A DNA stretch of 64,000 nucleotides from Actinomadura oligospora ATCC 43269 (GTDB lineage Bacteria > Actinomycetota > Actinomycetes > Streptosporangiales > Streptosporangiaceae), in the NCBI RefSeq assembly GCF_000518265.1, contig NZ_JADG01000023.1:44355-108354 (forward strand), written 5' to 3'. A program made the position numbers and the translations under genes. Within the stretch, counting starts at the first letter, position 1. Each line of letters opens with the position of its first letter. Below the pieces are notes generated by a model that ran no database searches, was not told the origin of the DNA, and saw only the letters and a list, made by a program, of their open reading frames with translations. This document shows positions 50,751-59,500 of this stretch, piece by piece.

Positions 50751-51914
50751 GTGAGCATCGTCATCGCCAACATCGGGGAACTGGTCACCAACGAGCCCGG
50801 ACTCGGGGAGGGGCCGCTCGGGATCGTCCGGGACGCCGCCCTCGTCCTGGACGGGGAGCGGGTCGCGTGGGTCGGCCCCAGCGCCGACGCGCCCGCCGCC
50901 GACGAGGCGTACGACGCGGGCGGCAACGCCGTCCTGCCGGGCTTCGTCGACTCGCACGCGCACCTGGTGTTCGCGGGGGAGCGGGCCGAGGAGTTCGCCG
51001 CGCGCATGTCGGGCCAGCCGTACAAGGCGGGCGGCATCCGGACGACCGTGGCGAAGACGCGCGCCGCGTCCGACGACGAGCTGCGCGCGAACGTGCGGCG
51101 GCTGGTGGACGAGATGGCCCGGCAGGGCACGACCACCGTCGAGTGCAAGTCCGGCTACGGCCTCAACGTCGAGGACGAGAAGCGGGCCGTCCGGATCGCG
51201 GCCGAGCTCGCCGACGAGGTCACCTTCCTCGGCGCCCACGTCGTCCCCGCCGAGTACGCCGACGACCAGCAGGGATACGTGCGGCTCGTCACGGGCGACA
51301 TGCTCGCCGAGTGCGCGCCGCACGCGCGCTGGATCGACGTGTTCTGCGAGCGCGGCGCGTTCGACGCCGACCAGACCCGCGAGGTGCTGGAGGCCGGGAT
51401 CAAGGCCGGGCTCATGCCGCGCGTCCATGCCAACCAGCTCGGCGAGGGCCCCGGCGTACGGCTCGCGGTCGAGCTGGGCGCGGCGTCCGCCGACCACTGC
51501 ACGTTCCTCAGCGACGCCGACGTCTCGGCGCTCGCCGACTCCGAGACCGTCGCGACGCTGCTGCCCGGCGTGGAGTTCTCCACCCGCCAGCCCTACCCGG
51601 ACGCGCGGCGGCTGATCGACGCCGGGGCCACGGTCGCGCTCGCGAGCGACTGCAACCCCGGGTCCTGCTACAGCTCCAGCATGGCGTTCTGCGTCGCGGT
51701 CGCCGTCCGGGACATGCGGATGACGCCCGCCGAGGCCGTCTGGGCCGCGACGGCGGGCGGCGCCCGCGCGCTGCGCCGCACCGACGTCGGACGGCTCGGC
51801 GTCGGCGCCCGGGCGGACGTGCTCGCGCTGTCCGCCGCGTCCCACATCCACCTGGCCTACCGGCCGGGCGTCCCCCAGGTCGCCGCCGTCTGGAAACGAG
51901 GCTGCCGCGTCTGA
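50751..51914 (+). CDS. hutI: Imidazolonepropionase HutI
   Basis: 387 residues from the GTG at 50751. It opens imidazolonepropionate to formiminoglutamate. LPGFVDSHAHLVFAGER gives the metal HxH, TTTVECKSGYGLN the substrate region, HANQLGEGPG and SADHC further metal His, and ASDCNPGSCYSSSM the metal Asp. It is the pathway step between HutU and HutF but stands alone here, 20.7 kb from hutF. It carries its own copy of the hut operator, so coregulation seems kept despite separation. Confidence 0.96.
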   Translation: MSIVIANIGELVTNEPGLGEGPLGIVRDAALVLDGERVAWVGPSADAPAADEAYDAGGNAVLPGFVDSHAHLVFAGERAEEFAARMSGQPYKAGGIRTTVAKTRAASDDELRANVRRLVDEMARQGTTTVECKSGYGLNVEDEKRAVRIAAELADEVTFLGAHVVPAEYADDQQGYVRLVTGDMLAECAPHARWIDVFCERGAFDADQTREVLEAGIKAGLMPRVHANQLGEGPGVRLAVELGAASADHCTFLSDADVSALADSETVATLLPGVEFSTRQPYPDARRLIDAGATVALASDCNPGSCYSSSMAFCVAVAVRDMRMTPAEAVWAATAGGARALRRTDVGRLGVGARADVLALSAASHIHLAYRPGVPQVAAVWKRGCRV

Positions 51915-52062
51915 CGACACCCGGCCACGAGCCCCGGCGACGCTGGTGCCGAGCCCGGTTGCACTGAAGCCGGGCCTGGCGACGAGCCGCCCATGTGCCG
52001 AGCCGGGCCGCGTCTGAGGCGGCGCGGCCCGGCCTCGGGGGGCGTCTGGCGACGTCCGGGGG

Positions 52063-52542
52063 TCAGACCCAGAAGGTGTCGTGTTCGAGGAAGAACGCGA
52101 CTCGTTCCTCGTCGGTCATCTCGCCCAGGTGCGGGATGCCCTCGAAGTACCCCTCGCGCGGCGCGCCCGGCGAGAAGTGGATCAGCATGGACGCGGGCTC
52201 GCCCGACTCGTTGCGGAAGCCGTGCACCCCGCCCTCCGGGACGTGCACCCAGTCGCCGGGCGCCGTGTCGATCCACTTCGCGCCGTCGAAGATCCGGACG
52301 GTCCCGGCGAGGATGTAGAACGACTCGGACAGGGACCGGTGGAAGTGCGGCGACGGGCCGCTCGGCACCGCCCCCATCTCCCACCGGTACAGCCCGAACT
52401 GCCCGGTCGTCGAGGCGCCCGTCGCCAGGTAGTGGACGCGGGTCCCGTTCTCGTACACGAAGTCGGGGTCGGTGGAGTCCGGACGGTAGGTGGCGTTGAT
52501 CTCGCCCTTGTCACCGTGGTACCGGGGCTCTGGGTAGGTCAT
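52063..52542 (-). CDS. Cupin-domain protein
   Basis: 159 residues. PSPHFHRSLSESFYILAGTV and APGDWVHVPEGGVHGFRNES are cupin motifs 1 and 2, with His ligands for a metal. The C-terminal ten residues (HDTFWV end) are conserved-looking. ATG at 52542 lies ten bases after the stop of the second cupin gene, so the two form an operon. Function unknown; dioxygenase or isomerase activities are usual for such small cupins. Confidence 0.85.
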   Translation of the reverse strand: MTYPEPRYHGDKGEINATYRPDSTDPDFVYENGTRVHYLATGASTTGQFGLYRWEMGAVPSGPSPHFHRSLSESFYILAGTVRIFDGAKWIDTAPGDWVHVPEGGVHGFRNESGEPASMLIHFSPGAPREGYFEGIPHLGEMTDEERVAFFLEHDTFWV

Positions 52543-52552
52543 CGCGGGTCCT

Positions 52553-52885
52553 CTACAGGGTGATCTGGTAGACCTTGCGGAGCGTCTCGTGGACGGTCCA
52601 GGTGGTGCGCGCGCCCTCGGTGAAGACGCCCACGTCGCCGGGGCCGACCTCCAGCGTCGGGCCGTCCTCGACGGTGATCGTGGCGCGTCCGGTCAGGACG
52701 GTGAAGATCTCGTCGGCCTCCACGTCGGTGACCGTACCCGGAGTGATCTCCCAGATCCCGCGCTGGACCGTTCCATCCTCGTGCAGGACCTTGCTGAACA
52801 TGCGCGGCTCACCCGCCAGCACGGTCGCGGGGTCGAGCCCGTCCTCGTCCAGGACGGCGTCGCTCACGGTGAGCGAGAAGGTCAT
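52553..52885 (-). CDS. Small cupin protein (DUF861-like)
   Basis: 110 residues. FSKVLHEDGTVQRGIWEITPG, DEIFTVLTGRATIT and LEVGPGDVGVFTEGARTTW resemble the EutQ/DUF861 cupin family, known from ureidoglycine aminohydrolase-like proteins. Few His are present, so metal binding is doubtful. It is the first gene of the two-cupin unit. ATG at 52885 follows AAAGGAG. Confidence 0.85.
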   Translation of the reverse strand: MTFSLTVSDAVLDEDGLDPATVLAGEPRMFSKVLHEDGTVQRGIWEITPGTVTDVEADEIFTVLTGRATITVEDGPTLEVGPGDVGVFTEGARTTWTVHETLRKVYQITL

Positions 52886-52975
52886 GTCGTGCTCCTTTGG
52901 GGCGTTCCTGCCCGGAGCGTATCGACATGTCGTTCCTTCCCGCTGCCCCGAAGCGGCCCTGCCGCACGAATCGGC

Positions 52976-53455
52976 TCAGGTCACGTAGCGGCGGTTCACC
53001 CTGATCAGAGGGGAGCGGCGGCGGGCCACGTAATCGGCCGCCAGGACCTCGGCGACGAACAGGAGGTGGTCGCCCGCCTCGATCGTCTGCCGGGTCTCGC
53101 ATTCCAGCGCGGCCAGCCCGGACTCCACGATCAGCGCGTCCGACCGTGGGCCCCGGTGGTGCGGCTCGGACGCCAGCAGGATCCGCGCGGACGGACGTCC
53201 CGCCGCGGCGAACCGTCCGGCCAGCGCCCGCTGCTCCGCGCTCAGCACCGTCACCGCCCAGCGCGGACGGCGCTGGAGCACCTCGGCCAGGTAGCCGTCC
53301 GAGGCGACCCCGGCCAGCACCATCGGCGGCTCCAGCGACACCGACATGAACGAGGTGACCGTGGTGCCGAGATCGTCCCGTTCGTCCCGGACGGTCAGCA
53401 CCACGACCCCGGTCGCGAAACCCGCGACGGCCTCGGTGAACTCGACCTCGTTCAG
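52976..53455 (-). CDS. Flavin reductase-like FMN-binding protein, probable CTG start
   Basis: 159 residues. FATGVVVLTVRDERDDLGTT, TSFMSVSLEPPMVLAGVA and the C-terminal AGDHLLFVAEVLAADY fit the flavin reductase domain that supplies reduced FMN to two-component monooxygenases. No ATG, GTG or TTG lies near the expected N-terminus (NEVEFTEAVAGFATG). A CTG at 53455 overlaps the sppA stop as CTGA and restores the full domain, so coupled initiation at CTG is proposed. No partner monooxygenase is adjacent. Confidence 0.8.
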   Translation of the reverse strand: MNEVEFTEAVAGFATGVVVLTVRDERDDLGTTVTSFMSVSLEPPMVLAGVASDGYLAEVLQRRPRWAVTVLSAEQRALAGRFAAAGRPSARILLASEPHHRGPRSDALIVESGLAALECETRQTIEAGDHLLFVAEVLAADYVARRRSPLIRVNRRYVT

Positions 53456-55155
53456 CGGATGTCCCAGGTGCCGGGCAGGGTGAGCGGACCGGCGGACGGC
53501 AGTCCGAGCCGCGCGGCGAGCCCGCCGAGCGAGCCCCAGCCGTCGAACCGCGCCGACGCGGCGGTGCGGTCCTCGCTGGACTCGGGCGGACGCAGCCGTT
53601 CCAGAGGCGAGGTGTGCGGGAACGTGCGGATCGGGGCGTCGGCCGCGAGCCCGGCCTTCTTCCGCGCCAGGTCGAACGCCAGGTCGAGGCCGCCCAGCTC
53701 GTCCACCAGGCCGCTGGCCTGCGCGTCCGCGCCCGTCCAGACCCGGCCGCGGGCCAGCTCGTGGACGCGCTCGCGGGTCATTCCACGGCCCTCGGCGGCC
53801 TTCCCGGTGAAGTCGTCGTAGATCTTGTCGAGCGAGGCGTTGATCCGCTCCCACTCCGAGTCGCTGAAGTCCTTGGTCGCGCTGAACATGCGGGCGTGCG
53901 CGCCGTCCTCGACCGCGCCGAGGCCGATCCCGACCCGGTCGAGCAGCCCGTTCACCACGGCCTTCCCGACGACCACGCCGATCGATCCGGTGATCGTCCC
54001 GGGCTGCGCCACGATCGTGTCGGCGGCCATCGCGACGTAGTAGCCCCCGGACGCCGCGACGTCGCCCATCGACACGATCACGGGCTTGCCCGCCTTGCGC
54101 GCGAGGACGACCTCACGCCAGATCGCGTCGGACGCCACCGCCGACCCGCCGGGGCTGTTCACCCGGAACACGATCGCCTTGACCTTGTCGTCCTTCACCG
54201 CCGCGCGGAACGCCGCGCCGACCGTGTCCGAGCCCATCGCGACGCTCTGCCCGGGAAGCGGCCCGCCGCGTCCGCTGCGTCCGAGCCGGATCTGCCCGTG
54301 CCCGTTGATCAGGGCGACGCCGTCGTGCCGCCCGGGCTGCGGGATCCGCTTCGCCAGGCCGTGCGTCCGGTTGTACCGCGCGACGTACCTGAGCTGCGCG
54401 TCCTCGCCCGCCTTCGCCTTCAGGTGCGCGTACACCTCGTCGCGGTAGCCGAGCTTGTCGACCAGCCCGGCCTCGAGGGCCTCGTCCGCGAGCAGCGGGC
54501 CCTTGTCGGTCAGCTCGCGGACCCGCTCCGGGCTCATCCCGCGCGCCTCCGCGATGCCCTTCGCGAGCTGCTCGCCGAGCGACTCGACGAGCCGCTTGGA
54601 CGACTCCTCGTGTTCCGGCGTGTACGCCTTCTCCATGAAGGTGTTCGCCATCGTCTTGTACTCGTAGCGCTTGGCGAACCGCGGCTGGACGCCCGCCTTC
54701 TCCAGCGCGCCGGCGAAGAACGGCTCCTCCAGCGCCACGCCCGTCAGCCCGACCTCGCCGGTCGGCTGCAGGTACACGCGGTCGAACGCCGACGCCAGGT
54801 AGTAGGGCACCGTGCCGCGCCCGCCCTCGCCGAACGTCTCGGCCCACGCGACCGTGTACTTCCCGGCCTCGCGCAGCGCGGTCACCGCGTCCCGGACCTC
54901 CTGGACGAGCGCCAGCCCGGCCCCGCCGGTCACCTTCACCACAAGCGCCCTGACCCGGGCGTCCGAGCGCGCGCGGCGCAGCCCGTCGAGGACGTCGCGC
55001 AGGTGCGTCCGCCGCATCGCGAGGACCGCCGACAACGGGTCGCCGGGCGGGGCCTCCACGATCCCGTCGGTGAGGTCCAGCTCCAGGACCAGCGGAGCGG
55101 TACGCCGCTCGCGCGCCTGCCGGATGACGTTGACAACGTTGCCGGGATCCACCAT
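53452..55155 (-). CDS. sppA: Signal peptide peptidase SppA, 67-kDa type
   Basis: 567 residues from the ATG at 55155, preceded by GGGAGGC; ten further codons upstream are possible. Two tandem protease-like domains are seen. The N-terminal one carries the probable general-base Lys in FAKRYEYKTMANTFMEKAYT, and the C-terminal one the nucleophile in GDVAASGGYYVAMAAD, with FRVNSPGGSAVASD and GTITGSIGV. This layout matches the E. coli-like long form. No clear N-terminal membrane anchor is seen, unlike E. coli SppA, so its membrane association is open. Overlaps the flavin reductase start. Confidence 0.92.
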   Translation of the reverse strand: MVDPGNVVNVIRQARERRTAPLVLELDLTDGIVEAPPGDPLSAVLAMRRTHLRDVLDGLRRARSDARVRALVVKVTGGAGLALVQEVRDAVTALREAGKYTVAWAETFGEGGRGTVPYYLASAFDRVYLQPTGEVGLTGVALEEPFFAGALEKAGVQPRFAKRYEYKTMANTFMEKAYTPEHEESSKRLVESLGEQLAKGIAEARGMSPERVRELTDKGPLLADEALEAGLVDKLGYRDEVYAHLKAKAGEDAQLRYVARYNRTHGLAKRIPQPGRHDGVALINGHGQIRLGRSGRGGPLPGQSVAMGSDTVGAAFRAAVKDDKVKAIVFRVNSPGGSAVASDAIWREVVLARKAGKPVIVSMGDVAASGGYYVAMAADTIVAQPGTITGSIGVVVGKAVVNGLLDRVGIGLGAVEDGAHARMFSATKDFSDSEWERINASLDKIYDDFTGKAAEGRGMTRERVHELARGRVWTGADAQASGLVDELGGLDLAFDLARKKAGLAADAPIRTFPHTSPLERLRPPESSEDRTAASARFDGWGSLGGLAARLGLPSAGPLTLPGTWDIR

Positions 55156-55260
55156 GCCTCCCACCCTATGCGCCGTGCGGGCCATCCGGACGGCGGCCGG
55201 GCCGGGTGTGGATCAGCGGTCGGACCAGCCGTTGTGCCGTATGCGGCGCAGGGCCTGGGA

Positions 55261-55755
55261 TCAGCGGTCGAAGGCGCGGTTGGGCAGGACGGACGCGCTC
55301 GCCTGCGCGAACACACGGCCGTCCGCGTCGGTGATCGCGGCGTTGGCGACCATGCGGGTGCGGCCCGGGTGCACGCAGGTGCCGGTCACCGTGTACGGCA
55401 CCCCCGCCTGGACGGGCCGCAGGTAGTCGACGTTCAGGTTGAGCGTCAGCATCGGCATGAAGTGCTCGCACGTGGACGACCCGGCGAGGCACACGGCGTT
55501 GTCGAGGATCATCGCCACATAGCCGCCGTGCACGATCCCGCCGGGGTTGCAGAGGTGCTCGCCGGGGGTCCAGCCGACGGCGATCAGGCCGGACTCGGCG
55601 GACCGGAATTCCATCCCGAGGTGCTCGTCCACCTGGGAGACGTGCGGGAACGCGCCGTCCGCCATCGCCTGGATCAGCTCCGCTCCGGACAGCTCGTCCC
55701 ACATGCGGGCGTGCTCGGCCTGGGCGGCCGCGGCGGGTCGGGTCTGGGCGCTCAA
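55261..55755 (-). CDS. PaaI-family hotdog thioesterase
   Basis: 164 residues from the TTG at 55755, which has GGGAG seven bases upstream. HLCNPGGIVHGGYVAMILDNA is the active-site loop of the PaaI/4HBT hotdog fold, and TLNLNVDYLRPVQAG and GRTRMVANAAITDADGRVFA complete it. The enzyme should hydrolyse acyl- or aryl-CoA thioesters. It is 105 bases upstream of sppA on the same strand; co-transcription is possible but not evident. Confidence 0.9.
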   Translation of the reverse strand: MSAQTRPAAAAQAEHARMWDELSGAELIQAMADGAFPHVSQVDEHLGMEFRSAESGLIAVGWTPGEHLCNPGGIVHGGYVAMILDNAVCLAGSSTCEHFMPMLTLNLNVDYLRPVQAGVPYTVTGTCVHPGRTRMVANAAITDADGRVFAQASASVLPNRAFDR

Positions 55756-55901
55756 CGCTGCTCCCTCGGATGGACGGGTCTGGCGGACGGGTGAGGCGGA
55801 CGGGTGGGGGCGCGGACGGTTGAGGCGGACGGGACAACCGAAGGGTATTCGGGGCGGCGATGCGCGGGCATGTGCACTTCGTCACGGCTAGTGTCGCGGA
55901 C

Positions 55902-56771
55902 ATGGGAGACGGCGACGGCTGGACGCGGTGTGAACAGGGGCATAAGCACTGGGGCCGGTTCGGCGCGTCCGGGCTGCTGCCCTATCACCGGGGTCCGGAC
56001 GGCGTCGTCCACGTGCTTCTGCAGAAGCGCGGGGCCTTTGGGCCCGGCGGCGGGACGTGGGGCATGTTCGGCGGTGCCAACCACAGCCACGAGGACCCGA
56101 TCACGGGCGCCATCCGCGAAACGGGCGAGGAGAGCACGTTCGACGCGTCCGACGCCGATCTGATTGGAACCCGTACTGAGGACCACGGGAACTGGTCGTT
56201 CACGTCGGTCGTCATGTCCGTCCCCGAAATGACCGCCGTTCGGGGCGTTTCGTTCGAGACGCGCCGCGCCGCGTGGGTTCCCGTAGACAAGGTCGAGGCG
56301 CTCAAGCTGTTCGCGCCGTTCGCCGGGACCTGGCCGGTGCTGCGGGAGGCGCTCTTCGAGGTCGTCCTGATCGTGGACGCCGCGAACGTCGTCGGCGCGC
56401 GCGCGGAACACGGCTGGTGGCGCGACCGGGCCGGGGCGAACGCGCGTCTCCGCGACGACCTGGCCGTCATCGCCGAGGGCGTCACCGACCTGCCCGGCGT
56501 GCCGGTGCCCTATGACACCGCGTACCCGGCGATCGTCCAGGCGGTGGAGGGGGCCGCGCGCTCGGTGTCCTCGTCCGACTGGGTGGAGGTCAGCCCGGCC
56601 CCCGGCAGCGGGGACGATCACATCGTCGAGCTCGTCGCGGGCACCGGACCGGGGGAGAAGGCGCTGGTCATCACCGCCGACCGCGAACTCAAGACCCGGG
56701 TCGCGGCGGCCGGCGGAGCCGTCGCCGGACCCCGCTGGCTCCTCGGCCGCCTGGGGGCCCGGTCAGGCTAG
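55902..56771 (+). CDS. NUDIX hydrolase fused to a NYN-like nuclease domain
   Basis: 289 residues from the ATG at 55902; a -10-like TAGTGT ends eight bases upstream, suggesting a leaderless message, though an ATG at 55860 is possible. Residues 20-160 hold the NUDIX box (GGANHSHEDPITGAIRE, then TGEES). Residues 155-285 start VVLIVDAANVVGARAEHGWW, with the Asp-rich pattern of NYN/PIN-like nucleases, and include TADRELKTRVAAAGG. The fusion is known in actinobacteria as a predicted NTP pyrophosphohydrolase; its substrate is unclear. Ends overlapping the ACT gene by four bases. Confidence 0.82.
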   Translation: MGDGDGWTRCEQGHKHWGRFGASGLLPYHRGPDGVVHVLLQKRGAFGPGGGTWGMFGGANHSHEDPITGAIRETGEESTFDASDADLIGTRTEDHGNWSFTSVVMSVPEMTAVRGVSFETRRAAWVPVDKVEALKLFAPFAGTWPVLREALFEVVLIVDAANVVGARAEHGWWRDRAGANARLRDDLAVIAEGVTDLPGVPVPYDTAYPAIVQAVEGAARSVSSSDWVEVSPAPGSGDDHIVELVAGTGPGEKALVITADRELKTRVAAAGGAVAGPRWLLGRLGARSG

Positions 56772-57133
56772 GGCTGGATCTTGTGCCCGGCGGCCTGGAG
56801 CGCCTCGGTCGCGACCTTGAGCTTGTGCTCGGGCACGAGGACGAGGTCCGCGTGATAGGTCGACGCCACGAACACCGACACCCGGGCCTCGGCCAGGGGG
56901 CCCACGACGGCGGCGAGCATGCCGGGCATGTCGAGGGAGTGCGCGGTCGCCCCGCCGTAGAAACCCACCCAGCGGTCGGCCTCCACGTAGGGCGGTGCCT
57001 CGCGGACGACCGTCAGCCCCTCGGGCGCGCGCACGAGGGCCACCCACTCGTCGTCCTCGGGGAACACCGAGTTCGGCAGATGCTCCAGGACGAACTGGTT
57101 CGGGACGATACCGAGGGTCTGAGCAGTGGTCAT
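56768..57133 (-). CDS. ACT-domain-containing protein
   Basis: 121 residues. VSVFVASTYHADLVLVPEHKL and GGATAHSLDMPGMLAAVVGPL fit the CASTOR/DUF-type double ACT fold (amino acid or ligand sensing). The ATG at 57133 overlaps the glgB stop by four bases, so the gene is translationally coupled to glycogen branching enzyme. Its role there is unknown. Confidence 0.82.
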   Translation of the reverse strand: MTTAQTLGIVPNQFVLEHLPNSVFPEDDEWVALVRAPEGLTVVREAPPYVEADRWVGFYGGATAHSLDMPGMLAAVVGPLAEARVSVFVASTYHADLVLVPEHKLKVATEALQAAGHKIQP

Positions 57134-59412
57134 TCCGCCACTGTATTCGCGTCCGCGACAGTGCCTGTGCTCGTGTCGGATTCCGGGTCGGCGGCGTCAT
57201 CCGGCTCGGGAACCAGCCAGACGACGCCGAGCGGTGGGACGCGCATGGCGGCGGAGGCGGGCATCGCGTGGAGCGGCTCGTCGTGGGCTTCGACGCGTCC
57301 CATGTTGCCGACGCCGCTGCCGCCGTACTCGTAGGCGTCGGTGTTGAGCAGCTCCCGCCAGGCGCCGGGGCGCGGCAGCCCGACGCGGTAGTCCTCGTGG
57401 GCGTCTCCGGAGAAGTTGACGACGCAGGTCAGGGGCGTGCCGTCCGCCGCGTACCGGACGAACGAGAGGACGTTGCCCTCGGCGTCGTTGGCGTCGATCC
57501 ACTGGAATCCCTCAGCGGACGCGTCGCGCGTCCACAGCTCCGGCCGTTCCCGGTAGGCGTGGTTGAGGTCGCGCACGAGCCTCTGGACGCCGATGTGGTT
57601 CGCGCCTTCGGCGGCGTTGTCCAGAAGCCACCAGTCCAGGGCTCGGCTCTCGGACCATTCGGCCCCCTGGCCGAACTCTCCGCCCATGAAGAGAAGCTGC
57701 TTTCCCGGATGTGACCACATGTAGGCGAGCAGAGTCCTGAGCCCCGCGAACTTCTTCCAGGTGTCGCCGGGCATCTTCTCCAGCAGCGACCCCTTCATGT
57801 GCACGACCTCGTCGTGCGAAAGGGGAAGGACGTAGTTCTCCGAGAACGCGTACACCATCGAGAAGGTGATCTCGTTGTGGTGGTAGTGCCGGAACACGGG
57901 ATCGTGCTCGAGGTAGTTGAGGGTGTCGTGCATCCAGCCCATGTTCCATTTGAGGCCGAACCCGAGCCCGCCCAGGTGTGTGGGACGTGAAACCCCAGGC
58001 CAGGCCGTCGACTCCTCGGCGATCGTGACGATTCCGGGGTTCCGCTTGTAGGCCGTCGCGTTCATCTCCTGGAGGAACGAGATGGCCTCCAGGTTCTCCC
58101 GGCCGCCGTAGACGTTGGGCTTCCATTCGCCGTACTTCCGGGAGTAGTCCAGGTAGAGCATGGAGGCGACGGCGTCCACGCGGAGGCCGTCGACGTGGAA
58201 TTCCTCGAGCCAGTAGCAGGCGTTCGCGACGAGGAAGTTGCGCACTTCCGCGCGTCCGAAGTTGAAGACGTAGGTCCCCCAGTCCGGATGCTCGCCCTTG
58301 TCGGGGTCGGCGTGCTCGTAGAGAGCCGTCCCGTCGAAGCGCGCCAGTGCCCATTCGTCCTTCGGGAAATGCGCGGGAACCCAGTCGATGATGACGCCGA
58401 CGCCCGCCTGGTGCAGCCGGTCCACCAGATGCCGGAAGTCGTCCGGCGTGCCGAACCGGGAGGTGGGGGCGTAGTAGGACGTGACCTGGTACCCCCAGGA
58501 CGGTCCGTACGGATGCTCGGCCACCGGCAGGAACTCCACGTGCGTGAAGCCCATGTCGCGCACGTAAGTGGTGAGGGCGTCCGCGAGGTCCCGGTAGCTC
58601 AGGCCGGGACGCCACGACCCCAGATGCACCTCGTACACGCTCATGGGCTCGTCCACCCAATCGCGTCCTTTGCGGTGGTCCATCCAGTCGCCGTCGCCCC
58701 ACTCGTAGGACGACTCGTACACGCGCGAGGCCGTGGCCGGGGGCGTCTCGGTGTACCTCGCCATGGGGTCCGCCTTGGTGCGCCACACATGGTCCTCACC
58801 GAGGATCTGGAACTTGTAGGCGTCGCCGTCGCCCACGTCCGGGACGAACAGCTCCCACACGCCCGTGGAGCCGAGCGACCGCATCGGATGGGTGCGCCCG
58901 TCCCAGTGGTTGAAGTCGCCGACGACGCGCACGCCGCGCGCGGTCGGCGCCCACACGGCGAACGCCGTCCCCGAGACGGGTCCGAACGCCGAGTCGTACG
59001 TCCGGACGCGTGCCCCGAGAGTCCGCCAGAGCTCCTCATGGCGTCCCTCGCCGAGCAGATGCAGGTCCAGCTCGCCGAGAGTGGGGAGATGCCGGTACGG
59101 GTCGTCCTGGACGATCTCAGGGCCGCCGGGATAGGTCACGGCGAGCCGGTAGTCGGGCACCGCCTGCGGCGGACCGGACATGTTGGACAGTGAGGCCCCC
59201 GGCGGCAGCGTCCCGGTGAACACGCCCGCCTGGTAGTGGCGCAGCCGTTTCCGGTCGCCGTTCGGCAGCAGCACCTCGACCCGCTCCGCGAGGGGGCGCA
59301 GCGCCCGGACCGTCACTCCCGTCCGCCCCGCGTGCGCGCCGAGGACGGAGTGCGGATCGTGGTGGTCGCCTCCGACGAGCCGGTCGATCTCCGCGCGGGT
59401 CACTCGTGTCAT
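57130..59412 (-). CDS. glgB: 1,4-alpha-glucan branching enzyme GlgB
   Basis: 760 residues from the ATG at 59412. It makes alpha-1,6 branches in glycogen. An N-terminal CBM48 module (FAVWAPTARGVRVVGDFNHW) precedes the GH13 barrel with DGLRVDAVASMLYLDYSRK (nucleophile Asp near 407), VTIAEESTAW (acid/base Glu near 462) and LPLSHDEVVHMKGSL (transition-state Asp near 532). The extra N-terminal domain (DHHDPHSVLGAH) marks the long GlgB form. The ACT gene is coupled downstream; other glycogen genes are not in view. Confidence 0.96.
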   Translation of the reverse strand: MTRVTRAEIDRLVGGDHHDPHSVLGAHAGRTGVTVRALRPLAERVEVLLPNGDRKRLRHYQAGVFTGTLPPGASLSNMSGPPQAVPDYRLAVTYPGGPEIVQDDPYRHLPTLGELDLHLLGEGRHEELWRTLGARVRTYDSAFGPVSGTAFAVWAPTARGVRVVGDFNHWDGRTHPMRSLGSTGVWELFVPDVGDGDAYKFQILGEDHVWRTKADPMARYTETPPATASRVYESSYEWGDGDWMDHRKGRDWVDEPMSVYEVHLGSWRPGLSYRDLADALTTYVRDMGFTHVEFLPVAEHPYGPSWGYQVTSYYAPTSRFGTPDDFRHLVDRLHQAGVGVIIDWVPAHFPKDEWALARFDGTALYEHADPDKGEHPDWGTYVFNFGRAEVRNFLVANACYWLEEFHVDGLRVDAVASMLYLDYSRKYGEWKPNVYGGRENLEAISFLQEMNATAYKRNPGIVTIAEESTAWPGVSRPTHLGGLGFGLKWNMGWMHDTLNYLEHDPVFRHYHHNEITFSMVYAFSENYVLPLSHDEVVHMKGSLLEKMPGDTWKKFAGLRTLLAYMWSHPGKQLLFMGGEFGQGAEWSESRALDWWLLDNAAEGANHIGVQRLVRDLNHAYRERPELWTRDASAEGFQWIDANDAEGNVLSFVRYAADGTPLTCVVNFSGDAHEDYRVGLPRPGAWRELLNTDAYEYGGSGVGNMGRVEAHDEPLHAMPASAAMRVPPLGVVWLVPEPDDAADPESDTSTGTVADANTVAE

Positions 59413-59500
59413 CGGGCGCTCCTCCCGGGGGTGAGGGCGAGGGGTTGATGTCGATGGGTGCGTGTGTGCGCCCCTAGCCATGCCCCGAGATGCGCCCCTC

